The notes under the pieces are model-generated. The model searched no databases. It was given only the letters and a program-made list of their open reading frames with translations, and was not told the origin of the DNA. This document shows, one piece after another, positions 35,384 through 43,805 of a DNA stretch of 64,000 nt (positions within the stretch are counted from its first letter, which is position 1; every line of letters begins with the position of its first letter). Location: positions 4,254-68,253 of the forward strand of contig JAEZCR010000126.1 in assembly GCA_023433465.1 (NCBI GenBank). The letters run 5' to 3'. The DNA is from Pseudomonadota bacterium (lineage in GTDB: Bacteria; Pseudomonadota; Gammaproteobacteria; Steroidobacterales; Steroidobacteraceae). The position numbers were made by a program, and so were the translations under genes.

Positions 35384-36499
35384 TCAGTAGTGTTTGACTC
35401 CATTCAGCAGGCGCATCAAGGATTCATCCCTTGCGAGGAGCAATTGAGTCGAGTCGAAAATTTCCGTGAGTCGCGCGACCTGCTCGTCAGAGTTCAAGTC
35501 GAACGGGAATCCCTCGCGGAGATGGCCTAATACCAGCGTGTGGTGGTTGCCTTGCGGACGATGCCGCTCGCAGTCGAATCCCGCGAGTTCGAGCTTCTTC
35601 ACGACAGGCCTCAGTTTCGCTCTCGCGGGCTCCGAATTCGCCTTCTTGTACGGCCCTTCGACGCGCACGACGATGTCCAGCGGACGCTTTTCATCGAGAA
35701 ACCGGGTCGCATGATCGGTCGTATCGTAGAGCACACCAAGCGACACCCTGCCTTTGAACATCCACAACGCGACGCGACCGTAGCCGTCGTGGCAAGTGAC
35801 ATCTTTCGTCAGCACAGTAGCCGAAAGGCCCTGCTGGACACGAGTGCACAAGGTCCACAAATTTTCGCGCAGATCCCGGCGACCGCCATTGGCTGCGGTA
35901 GTGAGCGTCGCGGCCAACCTGATTGGCTTTACCACAAGATCTTTCTCTCCAAGGAAGTGCTCGAACTCTTTTGCGATGCCCGATACCCGATGAGAGGCCA
36001 GAAGTTCGTGGATTGTTGACCAGGTGATGTGCGATATCGCAATGCCGCGCACGGCAGCCGAGCAGAACATTGCGTCCGTGTGCCTGGGCGTGAGCAAGGC
36101 CAGGCGCTTGCGCACCTTCGAATCATGAGCCTTGAGGTAGCCAATGTAGCGGCTGATCTGATCTGGGTTGGCGCTCGCGCTCCACTTGTTCTCGATCCAG
36201 ATCTGCAGAGCCTTGCCATTGCGCTCGAGCACTTCGATCATCATGTCAGGCAGGCCTCGGCTGTTCTTATCGCCGAGCGACACTTGTGTGCGAATGTTCG
36301 TTATCCGTTTCAGCGCGAACTTTTCTCCGACCAACTTCTTGATGATTCGCGAAGCGAAGGAAGGGTCCTGCGCAAGCGTGTAAGCAAACGCCTCCGTGAG
36401 AAAGTTTTCGTGAGAATTCCGGTCTGCCCGCGGGCGATAAGCGAGCAACCCGCGAAACAGATTGGGAATTCTTCCGTTGACCGTGATTGCGGTGTCCAT
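35384..36499 (-). CDS. PD-(D/E)XK nuclease-superfamily protein (PDDEXK_4-like), possible defence gene
   Basis: 371 residues from ATG 36499 (a start ten codons upstream is possible). The nuclease core reads E31 (SHENFLTEAFAY), D85 (RGLPDMMIEV) and E103-N-K105 (IWIENKWSA), the PD-(D/E)XK triad in order and spacing, followed by DQISRYIGYL. The C-terminal ~170 residues form a second domain with no name I know. Base composition is visibly less GC-rich than that of its neighbours, suggesting transfer. Related proteins occur as solitary genes in defence islands. No methylase or helicase partner is adjacent, so a role in DNA restriction is possible but unproven. Confidence 0.8.
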   Translation of the reverse strand: MDTAITVNGRIPNLFRGLLAYRPRADRNSHENFLTEAFAYTLAQDPSFASRIIKKLVGEKFALKRITNIRTQVSLGDKNSRGLPDMMIEVLERNGKALQIWIENKWSASANPDQISRYIGYLKAHDSKVRKRLALLTPRHTDAMFCSAAVRGIAISHITWSTIHELLASHRVSGIAKEFEHFLGEKDLVVKPIRLAATLTTAANGGRRDLRENLWTLCTRVQQGLSATVLTKDVTCHDGYGRVALWMFKGRVSLGVLYDTTDHATRFLDEKRPLDIVVRVEGPYKKANSEPARAKLRPVVKKLELAGFDCERHRPQGNHHTLVLGHLREGFPFDLNSDEQVARLTEIFDSTQLLLARDESLMRLLNGVKHY

Positions 36500-36583
36500 A
36501 TGGCCAGGATCAACCAGTCCGCAGCCCATGACCGTGCGCGAACTAACGGTTTTGCCGCTTCAACTCGCTACTTGAGCTACTTC

Positions 36584-38128
36584 TTATCGTGCTGGATCCT
36601 TGTGAGCCGCCACCTCACTACTGTTCGACTTACTACTCGCCGACTGCGCCGCGAGTTCCTCACGCGCCTTCTTGAGCAAGCCCATCGCGGGATTGTCCTC
36701 GGGGGCATGCGGGTGATACGCCAGCGGACTGACGGTCCGAACCGCCGCCGCGAATCGTCTGTCTTCCATCTGCTGCGCCGCGACCATCATTCGCAAACCG
36801 GCATCGTAGGGCGCGAGCTCGAGCGCCCATTCCAGTCCATCGAGCGCCGCCTTTGTGGGCTGCTTCTCCTGCTCGCGAAAGCTCGAGTAGTAATAGATGA
36901 GTGGAATGGGGTGGTCGTTTTCGATCCTGTTGACCGAGACGAAATGTTTGCGCGCGGCCTGCCATGCTTCGTCGGTCTTGGTCTTCTCCGCGATACGCGT
37001 GAGGGCGTAACCCTTCTGGATGAGCGCCGTCATGTTGTTGGGCGCCGCGGCGAGCGCCTTGTCTGCGGCGCGAATCGCCGCCTCATCGTCGCCCGCGTCA
37101 AACTCCGCCTCGGCCAATGCCGCCTGCACGGCGGGTTCGTCGGGGTATTTCGCCGCGACTTCCCGCGCGTCCACGACGACCTCTGGCGCGGTTTGCGCGG
37201 TGACACCGCGCTTCGATCGAATGCGAATCGGCATGCTGGCGGCTTCGCCCTCGCTCAGCTTGCGGACATTGATCGGCCCGACGCTCAGTTGAGACGCGGG
37301 AACCTGGATGTACTGCAGTTGCCGTTGCCGCAGATATTTGTCCAAGGCCTTGTCCAGCGCCTTCAGGTCGCCGAAGGCCGCGCTCGCGGCCGAGAGTTCC
37401 GCCTCCCCTTTGTTCAGGCGATTGAGGTAGTTGACGACCTGCTTGCGACGCTCACCGTCGGTGAACAGATAGTGGAATAGCAGCCAGCTGCGCCCGTAGA
37501 AATTGTCGTAGTCCTTCGTCTTCTTCTCCGCATAGAGCTTCGAATCCAGCAGCCGCTCGATGCTGACGTCCCTGGCTTCGAACAATTCGTACGCGCGATG
37601 CTGGGCTGGCAGGCCGAGTCCGACGGCACCATCGGCCACGAACTTCGCGGTCGAGAAGTACTCCGCGAAACCTTCGCCATACCAGCGGGGCACGAGGTAC
37701 GGCGCATTCTCGGACATGAAGTGGTGCGCATACTCGTGCATGAGCACCAGCTCCGACTCCGTCGGCGTGCCGCCGCTGACATCGATGGGCGGAATGATGG
37801 CGAGCGAGCCACCCGCGCGCGGTACGTAGAAGCCTCGCACGTATCGGGAGTCGTTCCCGGAGCCATAAAGCTTGCGGACGATCCGTTCGCTCTTCACGAC
37901 GTAGATGGTCACGCGATTGGACGGGCTCGGCTTCGCGTTTCTCGATGGCAACACCCAGCTCATCGCGCTGTGGTACCGCTCGAGCCTCTCGGAGTACTTG
38001 CGGATCTCCTTCTCGCTTTCGTCCGCGTAGATCACGAAGTGATCGCTGCTGGCCTCGTGCCAGTCGGCAAGTGCGTCGCTGGACACGAGGAGAAGCACGG
38101 CCGCCGCCGTGGTGAGAAGAGCGCGCAT
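36584..38128 (-). CDS. Exported gluzincin-type peptidase with TPR tail (DUF1570-like)
   Basis: 514 residues with a Sec signal (LLTTAAAVLLLVSSDALA). The zinc motif is H131-E-Y-A-H135-H with a downstream Glu in W-Y-G-E152-G-F-A-E156. A folded helical region and TPR-like repeats follow at residues ~325-480 (AAIRADKALAAAPNNMTALIQKGYAL). The front part, DHFVIYADESEKEIRKYSERLE, is the conserved opening of DUF1570-type proteins. Probably a periplasmic peptidase with a protein-binding tail; the substrate is unknown. Single gene. Confidence 0.82.
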   Translation of the reverse strand: MRALLTTAAAVLLLVSSDALADWHEASSDHFVIYADESEKEIRKYSERLERYHSAMSWVLPSRNAKPSPSNRVTIYVVKSERIVRKLYGSGNDSRYVRGFYVPRAGGSLAIIPPIDVSGGTPTESELVLMHEYAHHFMSENAPYLVPRWYGEGFAEYFSTAKFVADGAVGLGLPAQHRAYELFEARDVSIERLLDSKLYAEKKTKDYDNFYGRSWLLFHYLFTDGERRKQVVNYLNRLNKGEAELSAASAAFGDLKALDKALDKYLRQRQLQYIQVPASQLSVGPINVRKLSEGEAASMPIRIRSKRGVTAQTAPEVVVDAREVAAKYPDEPAVQAALAEAEFDAGDDEAAIRAADKALAAAPNNMTALIQKGYALTRIAEKTKTDEAWQAARKHFVSVNRIENDHPIPLIYYYSSFREQEKQPTKAALDGLEWALELAPYDAGLRMMVAAQQMEDRRFAAAVRTVSPLAYHPHAPEDNPAMGLLKKAREELAAQSASSKSNSSEVAAHKDPAR

Positions 38129-38247
38129 CGAACTACCCTCCGCCGGTATTCACGGAATCGAGTTTACAGTGACGGGCCTTTTCGCGATTGAGCGCCGTCA
38201 CGAATCGAAGGACCGGGACCGGCCGCAGGCGCACGCCGGGCGGCCAC

Positions 38248-38916
38248 TCACTTCGCGGCCGACATCTCCGAGGCGGCGCTCGCATCGCGGTAGTAAGCCT
38301 CGGCGAGCAGGCCGATCAGTCTGCCTTTCGAGAGACTGAGGGTCTCACCCTTGTAGAGGCATTGGCCATGAAACTTCGCCAGCGCGCCTAACGCCGCTTC
38401 TTCGTTGTCGGATCCCGCGGTGGACAGGATCGCGTCACGCGCGTGTTCCGGATCGCTGCGGATGACGCAGCTGGCGAACTTCAGCGGCTCGGTCTCGTCG
38501 AGGAACGTTCCGCTCCTTGGCTGCGCATTCGTCGCTGAGCTGGCGCCGCCCGACGGCGCCGCAAATACGTCTTCCCTGCCGAAGTCCTTGCGCACCAGCG
38601 CCTTGTACAAGCTGGACCGGAAGGACGGCCCATCGAAGTGAAGCTTCGTATACGCGGTGCACTCGGTCTTCGCGAGCCCGGCGAAAAGTTTGTTCTGCTC
38701 GGGTGAATCGGGCGGCAGCGCCAGCGCCTGGAGCACGCGCTTGCGACGACGGTCGAGCACGCACGCCGAAAACTGGTCCATCACCTTGCGCACGTCGTCG
38801 TCCGTCAATGCTCCGATCTTGTCGACAGTGGCGGGACGCTCACGCGGGATGATGCTCTGAGCCGCGAGGGGCGTGGCCAACACCAGTCCAACGATGAATG
38901 CAGTCATGCTCTTCAT
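38248..38916 (-). CDS. Exported protein of unknown function
   Basis: 222 residues from ATG 38916, which follows AAGGAAAACAT and begins a Sec signal (MTAFIVGLVLATPLAAQS). The mature protein is helical, with spaced Cys residues (FSACVLDRR, AKTECTAY, FASCVIRSD, HGQCLYKG) that would form two disulfides in the periplasm. The repeated pattern of a C-V-[LI]-[DR]-x-[DR] segment suggests an internal duplication. I do not recognise a family. It lies 29 bp after the next gene upstream and may be the third member of that operon. Confidence 0.75.
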   Translation of the reverse strand: MKSMTAFIVGLVLATPLAAQSIIPRERPATVDKIGALTDDDVRKVMDQFSACVLDRRRKRVLQALALPPDSPEQNKLFAGLAKTECTAYTKLHFDGPSFRSSLYKALVRKDFGREDVFAAPSGGASSATNAQPRSGTFLDETEPLKFASCVIRSDPEHARDAILSTAGSDNEEAALGALAKFHGQCLYKGETLSLSKGRLIGLLAEAYYRDASAASEMSAAK

Positions 38917-38945
38917 ATGTTTTCCTTCGTTATTGCCCGCACGAC

Positions 38946-39419
38946 TCAACGTGGCAGCGAGCCGCCCGCATCCACGATGGCCATTCGAAGCAGGGAGACA
39001 CCGACTTCACGCCGCAGCGTAACCATCCAGCGATGAACGACTTCCGGCATGACCTGGCACGGCTGATCCGGAACGCACTGGTAGGTGTTCGCGCTGACCC
39101 TCTCGAACCAGAGCTCCGACTTCGTGTAGCGAGCCCTGGCGACGACCGTCATGTGCGCCTTGACGTGATTCAGCCGGAGCGTCATTTCGCCGGGCCTGTC
39201 GTCGATGACCTGCCATGTGTGTCGCCTCGCGGAATCGGCGATCAGCGCGCGCACGTCGGTGACGAAGCTCGGTATGTAGTACGGCGCGTTGTAAGCCGCC
39301 GCGCCGTCGAGGGCCGCGCCCGCATTCTGGCTCGCAATCAATCCCGCGGCGGCCGACGCGATCGTCAAGAACGAGCGGCGGAGGACGGCGCCGATACGGC
39401 CGCTTTTTGACGTATTCAT
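38946..39419 (-). CDS. Exported small protein, paralogue of upstream neighbour
   Basis: 157 residues. The start ATG (39419) lies inside the stop region of the preceding gene (4-bp overlap), and a signal peptide LRRSFLTIASAAAGLIASQN follows. The mature domain has the same plan as the next protein: an R-A-L-I helix, a W.V....G strand (HTWQVIDDRPGEM), alternating strands with ARYTKSELWFERV, a Cys pair (YQCVPDQPC) and a final long helix (VHRWMVTLRREVGVSLL). Function unknown. Confidence 0.78.
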   Translation of the reverse strand: MNTSKSGRIGAVLRRSFLTIASAAAGLIASQNAGAALDGAAAYNAPYYIPSFVTDVRALIADSARRHTWQVIDDRPGEMTLRLNHVKAHMTVVARARYTKSELWFERVSANTYQCVPDQPCQVMPEVVHRWMVTLRREVGVSLLRMAIVDAGGSLPR

Positions 39420-39859
39420 GCCGCCCTCAGGATGTACGCCAACTGGTTGCGGATGCTCTTCGTGAAGTTGGGCATGTAGTTGTAGTAGCGGTTCGTGCCG
39501 TCGTGGCAGATACCTGCCTTGAGCTCCTTGCACGCGAGCTCATGGCTCGCGTCCCGGTAAAGTACCTGGATCTGCTTGTCGTCGTAACGCACCTCGAACA
39601 CGACGGCACCGCCGCGGTAGTCCCAGCGCGCGAACACGGAGTTCGCCGTTTCGCCTTCGTAAGTCAGCTTCACGCCTTTGTTGTGATACATGCCGAGCAG
39701 GATCGCCCGCCGCGCCTGTTCCAGGCTCGCGCCATTCGTCGGGATCGGGCCGTGGATCTTCCTCGTGCGGCGGCCCATTTCGTCGGCAGCGGGGGCGAGG
39801 CTGGCCATGCACAGCCCAAAACACAGGCCCGCCACGACCGTGAGGGCTCTCATATTCAT
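39416..39859 (-). CDS. Exported small protein, paralogue of downstream neighbour
   Basis: 147 residues from ATG 39859 (starts at 39874 and 39853 are possible); Sec signal ALTVVAGLCFGLCMASLAPA. It shares with the 38946-39419 product the helix R-R-A-I-L, the strand pattern VFARWDYRGGAVVFEVRY, a Cys pair (LACKELKAGIC) and a terminal helix (NFTKSIRNQLAYIL). The pair is a tandem duplication within one operon, and the partners may dimerise. No family name is known to me. Confidence 0.78.
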   Translation of the reverse strand: MNMRALTVVAGLCFGLCMASLAPAADEMGRRTRKIHGPIPTNGASLEQARRAILLGMYHNKGVKLTYEGETANSVFARWDYRGGAVVFEVRYDDKQIQVLYRDASHELACKELKAGICHDGTNRYYNYMPNFTKSIRNQLAYILRAA

Positions 39860-40015
39860 GATTCTCGATGGCACGACGGCTCCAATCTCCAGGGCACTGG
39901 TCCTTATCTGCTCTCAGGCGCGCCCCAGTGACATGGCTGGGTCGGAACGCGCACTTCGTCCTTGCCCATGATGATGAAACCCTTGACCTGCCCTGCCGCA
40001 TCGTGCGCGCATGGT

Positions 40016-40132
40016 TCAATGCCCGACCTTTGCGACACTCTCGGCGTGGCGCGCGGCCTCGTCGATCACCTCCGCGACAACCTTGGGCTGCGTCATGAAC
40101 AACGCGTGACTCGCTTTCGTGATGTTCGCTGA
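40016..40132 (-). pseudogene. C-terminal remnant of an alpha/beta hydrolase
   Basis: The minus strand encodes NITKASHALFMTQPKVVAEV followed by I-D-E-A-A. This matches the final helix and catalytic His region of EstA/YdjP-type alpha/beta hydrolases (SHAVxxSQPxxVAxxI). Upstream the same frame loses hydrolase character at once and no nucleophile elbow is found, so only the tail of the gene survives. It marks a decayed edge of the accessory region. Confidence 0.55.
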
Positions 40133-40336
40133 AGTCGGTGCAGTACGACGGGAAGGGTGTGGCGACGGGGCTGTTCTACAGCGGGACGTTCGTGCGACAA
40201 GGGTAGTCAGGCGGGCATTGTCATCGTTGCACTGCGCAATCCACTGCGACGGCGAGTCGAGCATTGCAAGAGGATCGATTTCCGGTAGATTGGTCGCTGC
40301 TCGGCGCCGCGCAAGTCGAATAAGAACCGAGGACTG
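40133..40336. other. Degenerate non-coding stretch between gene remnants
   Basis: No gene is supported. Short frames on both strands look like scraps of coding sequence (for example a plus-strand run ending VATGLFYSGTFVRQG near 40210, and a minus-strand run LDSPSQWIAQCNDDNARLTT near 40220-40265) but none is long enough to assign. The stretch reads as a junction of rearranged fragments. Confidence 0.4.
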
Positions 40337-40459
40337 ATGACGGTCGAGGTTCTCATCGGCATCGAGAACATGCTGCGCGAGCGCCTGAAAGCCGGACCCA
40401 ATTTCGTGCTGGCGGATTACTTCGATTTCGTGGCTGGCACGAGCAACGGCTTTGCCTGA
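40337..40459 (+). pseudogene. Internal fragment of a patatin-like phospholipase
   Basis: 40 codons, MTVEVLIGIENMLRERL then FVLADYFDFVAGTSNGFA. This aligns by eye to the segment between the GGGxRG oxyanion loop and the GTSTG nucleophile elbow of bacterial patatins, including CapV-type immune effectors. Both the upstream DGGGxRG loop and everything after the elbow are missing, and the elbow reads GTSNG. It is therefore a truncated relic. It ends 27 bp before the TIR-like/TPR-S gene, where an intact patatin would be expected as a partner effector. Confidence 0.65.
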
Positions 40460-40486
40460 TCAGCATCGGACGCAAGGGATTTCTAC

Positions 40487-41770
40487 ATGACCACCAGCGA
40501 TGGCAATGACAAGAAGACCTGCTTCGTAGTCATGGGCTTCGGGAAGAAGACGGATTTTCAATCGAGCCCGCAACGTGTGCTCGACCTGAACCGCACCTTC
40601 GAAGACATCATCGAGCCCGCGGTGAAGGAATGCAGTCTCGAGTGCATCCGCGCCGACAAGGTGATTCATTCGACCTTCATCGACAAGCCGATGTACGAGC
40701 AGCTGCTCGCCGCCGACATCGTCATCGCCGATCTATCGACTTCCAACGCCAACGCCATCTATGAACTCGGCGTGCGTCACGCGCTGCGCCCGTACACGAC
40801 GATCGTGATCGCCGAGAACGGGTTCGCCTTTCCCTTCGACCTGAATCACGTGAGCATTCTGAAGTACCAGCACCTCGGCGAAGAGATCGGCTATCGCGAG
40901 GTCTTGCGGGTAAAAGACGAATTGAAGAAGAAGATTGGCGCGCTTCTCGACAAGCAGGAGATCGACAGTCCGGTGTATCTGTTTCTGCCAAGCCTGCAAT
41001 CGAGGAACACCAGGTCACTCGCATCACCCCCACCCGCGGCAGCGCCCACAGCCCCGCGCCAGGACGATCAGAGCTTCGCGGAACTCATGCAGGCCATGCG
41101 CGTGAACCTCAGCCAGGCCAAGAGGCTGGCGAGCACGCCCGCGGACTGGCTCAACGTCGTGGACGTCGCGAATAGATTGATGAAGCTTCAGCCGAATGAT
41201 CCTTACATCGTCCAGCAGCTCGCTCTGGCGACTTACAAATCGAAGCACCCGGACGCCATCCAGGCACTGCAGAAGGCCAGGGACATTCTCGACGTGCTTG
41301 GCCCATACACCTCGAGCGACGCGGAAACTGTCGGCTTGTGCGGCGCGATTCACAAACGTCTGTGGGAGCTGCGCAAGGATCCAACCGATCTGGGTCTTGC
41401 CGTCAGGGCCTACGCGCGTGGCTACTTCATCAAGGACGACTACTACAACGGAATCAATTTCGCCTTTCTACTCAACGTGCGTGCCTCGATTTCGCAGGGC
41501 GATGACGCGGTCGCGGATCGCGTGATCGCGCGCCGCACGCGTGCCGAAGTGCTTGCGTTGTGCGACACCGCTCTCGCGAGTGACACCATCGGGGCGGATG
41601 ACAAGTTTTGGGTGAACGCCACCAAGGTCGAGGCGCTATTGGGAATCGGCCGGAAATCCGAGGCGGATGCGCTACTCGAGAAGCTGGTCAACGGCCACCC
41701 GGCGCCGGCACCCTGGATGATCGAATCGATGAACTCGCAGCTCGACAAACTCGCGTCGCTGGATCCCTGA
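40487..41770 (+). CDS. TIR-like (deoxyribosyltransferase-fold) protein with TPR-S/TRAFs-binding-type module
   Basis: 427 residues, preceded by AAGGGA. Residues ~8-150 form a Rossmannoid TIR/nucleoside-deoxyribosyltransferase-like domain: TCFVVMGFGKK, PMYEQLLAADIVIADLSTSN and NAIYELGVRHALRP, with E93 in the position of the catalytic glutamate. A proline-rich linker (~180-192) leads to helical repeats. The segment LGLAVRAYARGYFIKDDYYN and GINFAFLL (~305-330) is typical of the DUF4071/MAP3K TRAFs-binding family, termed TPR-S in work on prokaryotic conflict systems. A plausible model is that TPR-S senses a trigger and TIR hydrolyses NAD or a nucleotide. Neighbours fit an immune island. Confidence 0.82.
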   Translation: MTTSDGNDKKTCFVVMGFGKKTDFQSSPQRVLDLNRTFEDIIEPAVKECSLECIRADKVIHSTFIDKPMYEQLLAADIVIADLSTSNANAIYELGVRHALRPYTTIVIAENGFAFPFDLNHVSILKYQHLGEEIGYREVLRVKDELKKKIGALLDKQEIDSPVYLFLPSLQSRNTRSLASPPPAAAPTAPRQDDQSFAELMQAMRVNLSQAKRLASTPADWLNVVDVANRLMKLQPNDPYIVQQLALATYKSKHPDAIQALQKARDILDVLGPYTSSDAETVGLCGAIHKRLWELRKDPTDLGLAVRAYARGYFIKDDYYNGINFAFLLNVRASISQGDDAVADRVIARRTRAEVLALCDTALASDTIGADDKFWVNATKVEALLGIGRKSEADALLEKLVNGHPAPAPWMIESMNSQLDKLASLDP

Positions 41771-41786
41771 GAGGCGGGCGTATTGC

Positions 41787-42206
41787 TCAGCCCCGGGACC
41801 TCGAAGTAGCTGGCGCATACATCCGGCGAAACGCGGCGCGTGACACCGCATATGAATCGCGGCCATCTCGATGATTGCTCACCAGGTAGTCGCCGCGCTT
41901 GTAGCGCGTATGCCCTTCTTTAGTAGCGACCTTTCCGGTCGTCTTTGCTTCTTTAGCCCAAACAGGTGTCTTCTTGAGATACACACCGGGACTCAGTCGC
42001 CGATACGTCCGTCTGAAGGACCTGTCATCGACGGTGTAGACGTCGCCATCGTTGTCCACTAGCCAGTCACCACGTTTGGCGCGCTGGAGGCCTCCCCATT
42101 TCCGATACTTGAAGCCCTCGGTATCGACGGCGAGCTGCACCGCAAGTACAAATTGGCTCGGGCGCTTGCGGTATCGGCGAGGTTTGTCGTCAGAGGTCTT
42201 GGTCAT
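41787..42206 (-). CDS. Double PGDYG-domain protein
   Basis: 139 residues from ATG 42206; the longer upstream frame is not protein-like. Two copies of one motif are seen: AKRGDWLVDNDGDVYTVDDR with FRRTY (~residues 40-65), and YKRGDYLVSNHRDGRDSYAV with FRRMY (~108-135). These match the PGDYG domain (GD[YW]LV.N..G..Y.V....F...Y). The GVYLKKTPVWAKEA linker is also recurrent in that family. Cytosolic, basic, no enzyme motif. PGDYG proteins are small and poorly understood. It is convergent (16 bp) with the TIR/TPR-S gene and lies after the TIR-FGE gene on the same strand. Confidence 0.75.
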   Translation of the reverse strand: MTKTSDDKPRRYRKRPSQFVLAVQLAVDTEGFKYRKWGGLQRAKRGDWLVDNDGDVYTVDDRSFRRTYRRLSPGVYLKKTPVWAKEAKTTGKVATKEGHTRYKRGDYLVSNHRDGRDSYAVSRAAFRRMYAPATSRSRG

Positions 42207-42375
42207 GCAAACTCTCGCTGATTCAGAACAAGGATGTGATGCCCGCGCCGGGCGTATCAGCTCGTGGATTATCGTATTTCCGGAAACCGCGAGCGCGTAG
42301 GCCTCGTCCGGATTCGATCCGGGATTTTGACTACGATCGCGCGCAACCCGCCCTTCCATCTTGCTCGAATTCGAT

Positions 42376-43560
42376 TCACGGATCACTCGCGCAACGAAAT
42401 CCGATGTCGTCATCGCGCGTATACGGAACCGCAAACCACCGTGCCGTGGCGCTCAGCCGCGAAGCGGGGTCATACCGGCCGTTACCGCGGATCACGCGCT
42501 TCTCGCCGGAATCCGGGCCGCGCGGGTTGTAGACATCATCGGACGTGAAACTCTCCGCGTACCAATCGGCAACCCATTCCGAAGCATTGCCGACGAGATC
42601 CTCCACACCGTAAGGGCTCTTGCCTGCCGGATGTGTGCCCACCGGCGCGAGCGCGCCTTCGTACGGTCCCGGTGCGCCGTTTTCGTAGTTAGCCAGTTCC
42701 TGGCTGGGCGGAGCCGTGCCCCATGGGAACGGTCTCTCGTCGGTGCCACGCGCGGCTTTTTCCCATTCCGCCTCGGTAGGCAGGCGCTTCCCGGCCCAGC
42801 GGCAGTACGCGTTGGCCTCGTTCCAGCTCACGCCGATGACGGGCATTTCATCGCCGTCCTTGCCCGGAACCTGGTCCCAGTAGTCAGGTACCTTTTCAGA
42901 ACCGATGCTCTCGAGGTACTTCCGGAAGCGCGCGGTCGTCGTCTCGAACTGGTCCATGTAGAACGCCTCGACGAACAGCTGCCGCTTTGGCGTGATCTCG
43001 TCGTCACCCATCGTGAACTTTCCGGCCGGTACGAGTACGGCCGGTGCGCCGTCGTTGCCGATGCGTGTCGTCGATTCGCCTCGTCCCCAGAAGAAGAACC
43101 AGGTCGCCGCGGCGACTGCCACGCCCGTCATGGGAACAAGCACGCGCAGCTTCTTCCGGCGACGGTCTCGCTCGATCCGGTCGACCGCACTGGCGACTTC
43201 GGCCGGCACGTTCCCCGGGGTCTCGAGGAAGGTGACCGAGCGTAGATAGGGCGGCAGCTCCTCCGCTTTCACTCGCTGGAGCAGTACTGGAAGCACGCGG
43301 CCGCCGGGCTTCGGCCACGCGCGTTCCGCAATCGAGATCTCGGTGAGCGTATAACTTCCCGCGTCGAGCGTGTGCGGGCTCAGCAGAAAGATCACCAGGT
43401 CGGACTTCTCTATGCCTTTCCGGATGCGCGCGTGGAATTCCTCTCCGGGAGGCAGGTCCGTGCGGTCGAAGAACACGTCGTGCCCGTCACCTTCGAGCGC
43501 CAGGCGGATCGCATCCGCGGTGGCGCGATCCTCCGACGCGTAGCTCAGAAAAATCCTCAT
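42376..43560 (-). CDS. TIR domain - TM helix - FGE/sulfatase-modifying-factor domain fusion
   Basis: 394 residues. Residues 1-130 are a TIR domain (MRIFLSYASEDRATADAIRL, LVIFLLSPHTLDAGSY, with E74 in SYTLTEISIAER as candidate NADase glutamate). One TM helix lies near 138-156 (RVLVPMTGVAVAAATWFFF). Residues ~165-394 are an FGE-sulfatase fold (FYMDQFETTTARFRKYL, PVIGVSWNEANAYCRWAG, LPTEAEWEKAARG, DLVGNASEWVADW, GFRCASDP). The catalytic Cys pair of true formylglycine enzymes is not evident, so this part is probably a ligand-binding sensor outside the membrane. Domain order suggests signalling from periplasm to a cytosolic TIR effector. Confidence 0.88.
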   Translation of the reverse strand: MRIFLSYASEDRATADAIRLALEGDGHDVFFDRTDLPPGEEFHARIRKGIEKSDLVIFLLSPHTLDAGSYTLTEISIAERAWPKPGGRVLPVLLQRVKAEELPPYLRSVTFLETPGNVPAEVASAVDRIERDRRRKKLRVLVPMTGVAVAAATWFFFWGRGESTTRIGNDGAPAVLVPAGKFTMGDDEITPKRQLFVEAFYMDQFETTTARFRKYLESIGSEKVPDYWDQVPGKDGDEMPVIGVSWNEANAYCRWAGKRLPTEAEWEKAARGTDERPFPWGTAPPSQELANYENGAPGPYEGALAPVGTHPAGKSPYGVEDLVGNASEWVADWYAESFTSDDVYNPRGPDSGEKRVIRGNGRYDPASRLSATARWFAVPYTRDDDIGFRCASDP

Positions 43561-43805
43561 GCTGTTCTACTGCCCTGCAGCCTCTTGTATCAACTTGCCC
43601 ATGGCGCACCTGGCGAGGTGGTGGATACAGCGGGAAACTACAACCGCGGCAGCCCAACGACAACCACCTTCTCGGGCTGCAGATAGCTAGTGGGCCGACG
43701 TGAGTGCAGGTTTGCGGCGCGACGCACAATGACCCCGGCCACCTCGCACTTTCCATTGGTGAATTGGCCGCGCAGCCACTAACATCACGCGCGTGAGGTG
43801 AGTTC
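43561..43805. promoter_or_regulatory. Divergent intergenic region between two TIR genes
   Basis: 245 bp separate the start codons of the TIR-TM-FGE gene (minus) and the TIR-like/helical-repeat gene (plus). It must contain both promoters. No clear operator repeat or -35/-10 pair stands out. The shared control region is an argument that the two genes form one unit. Confidence 0.4.
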
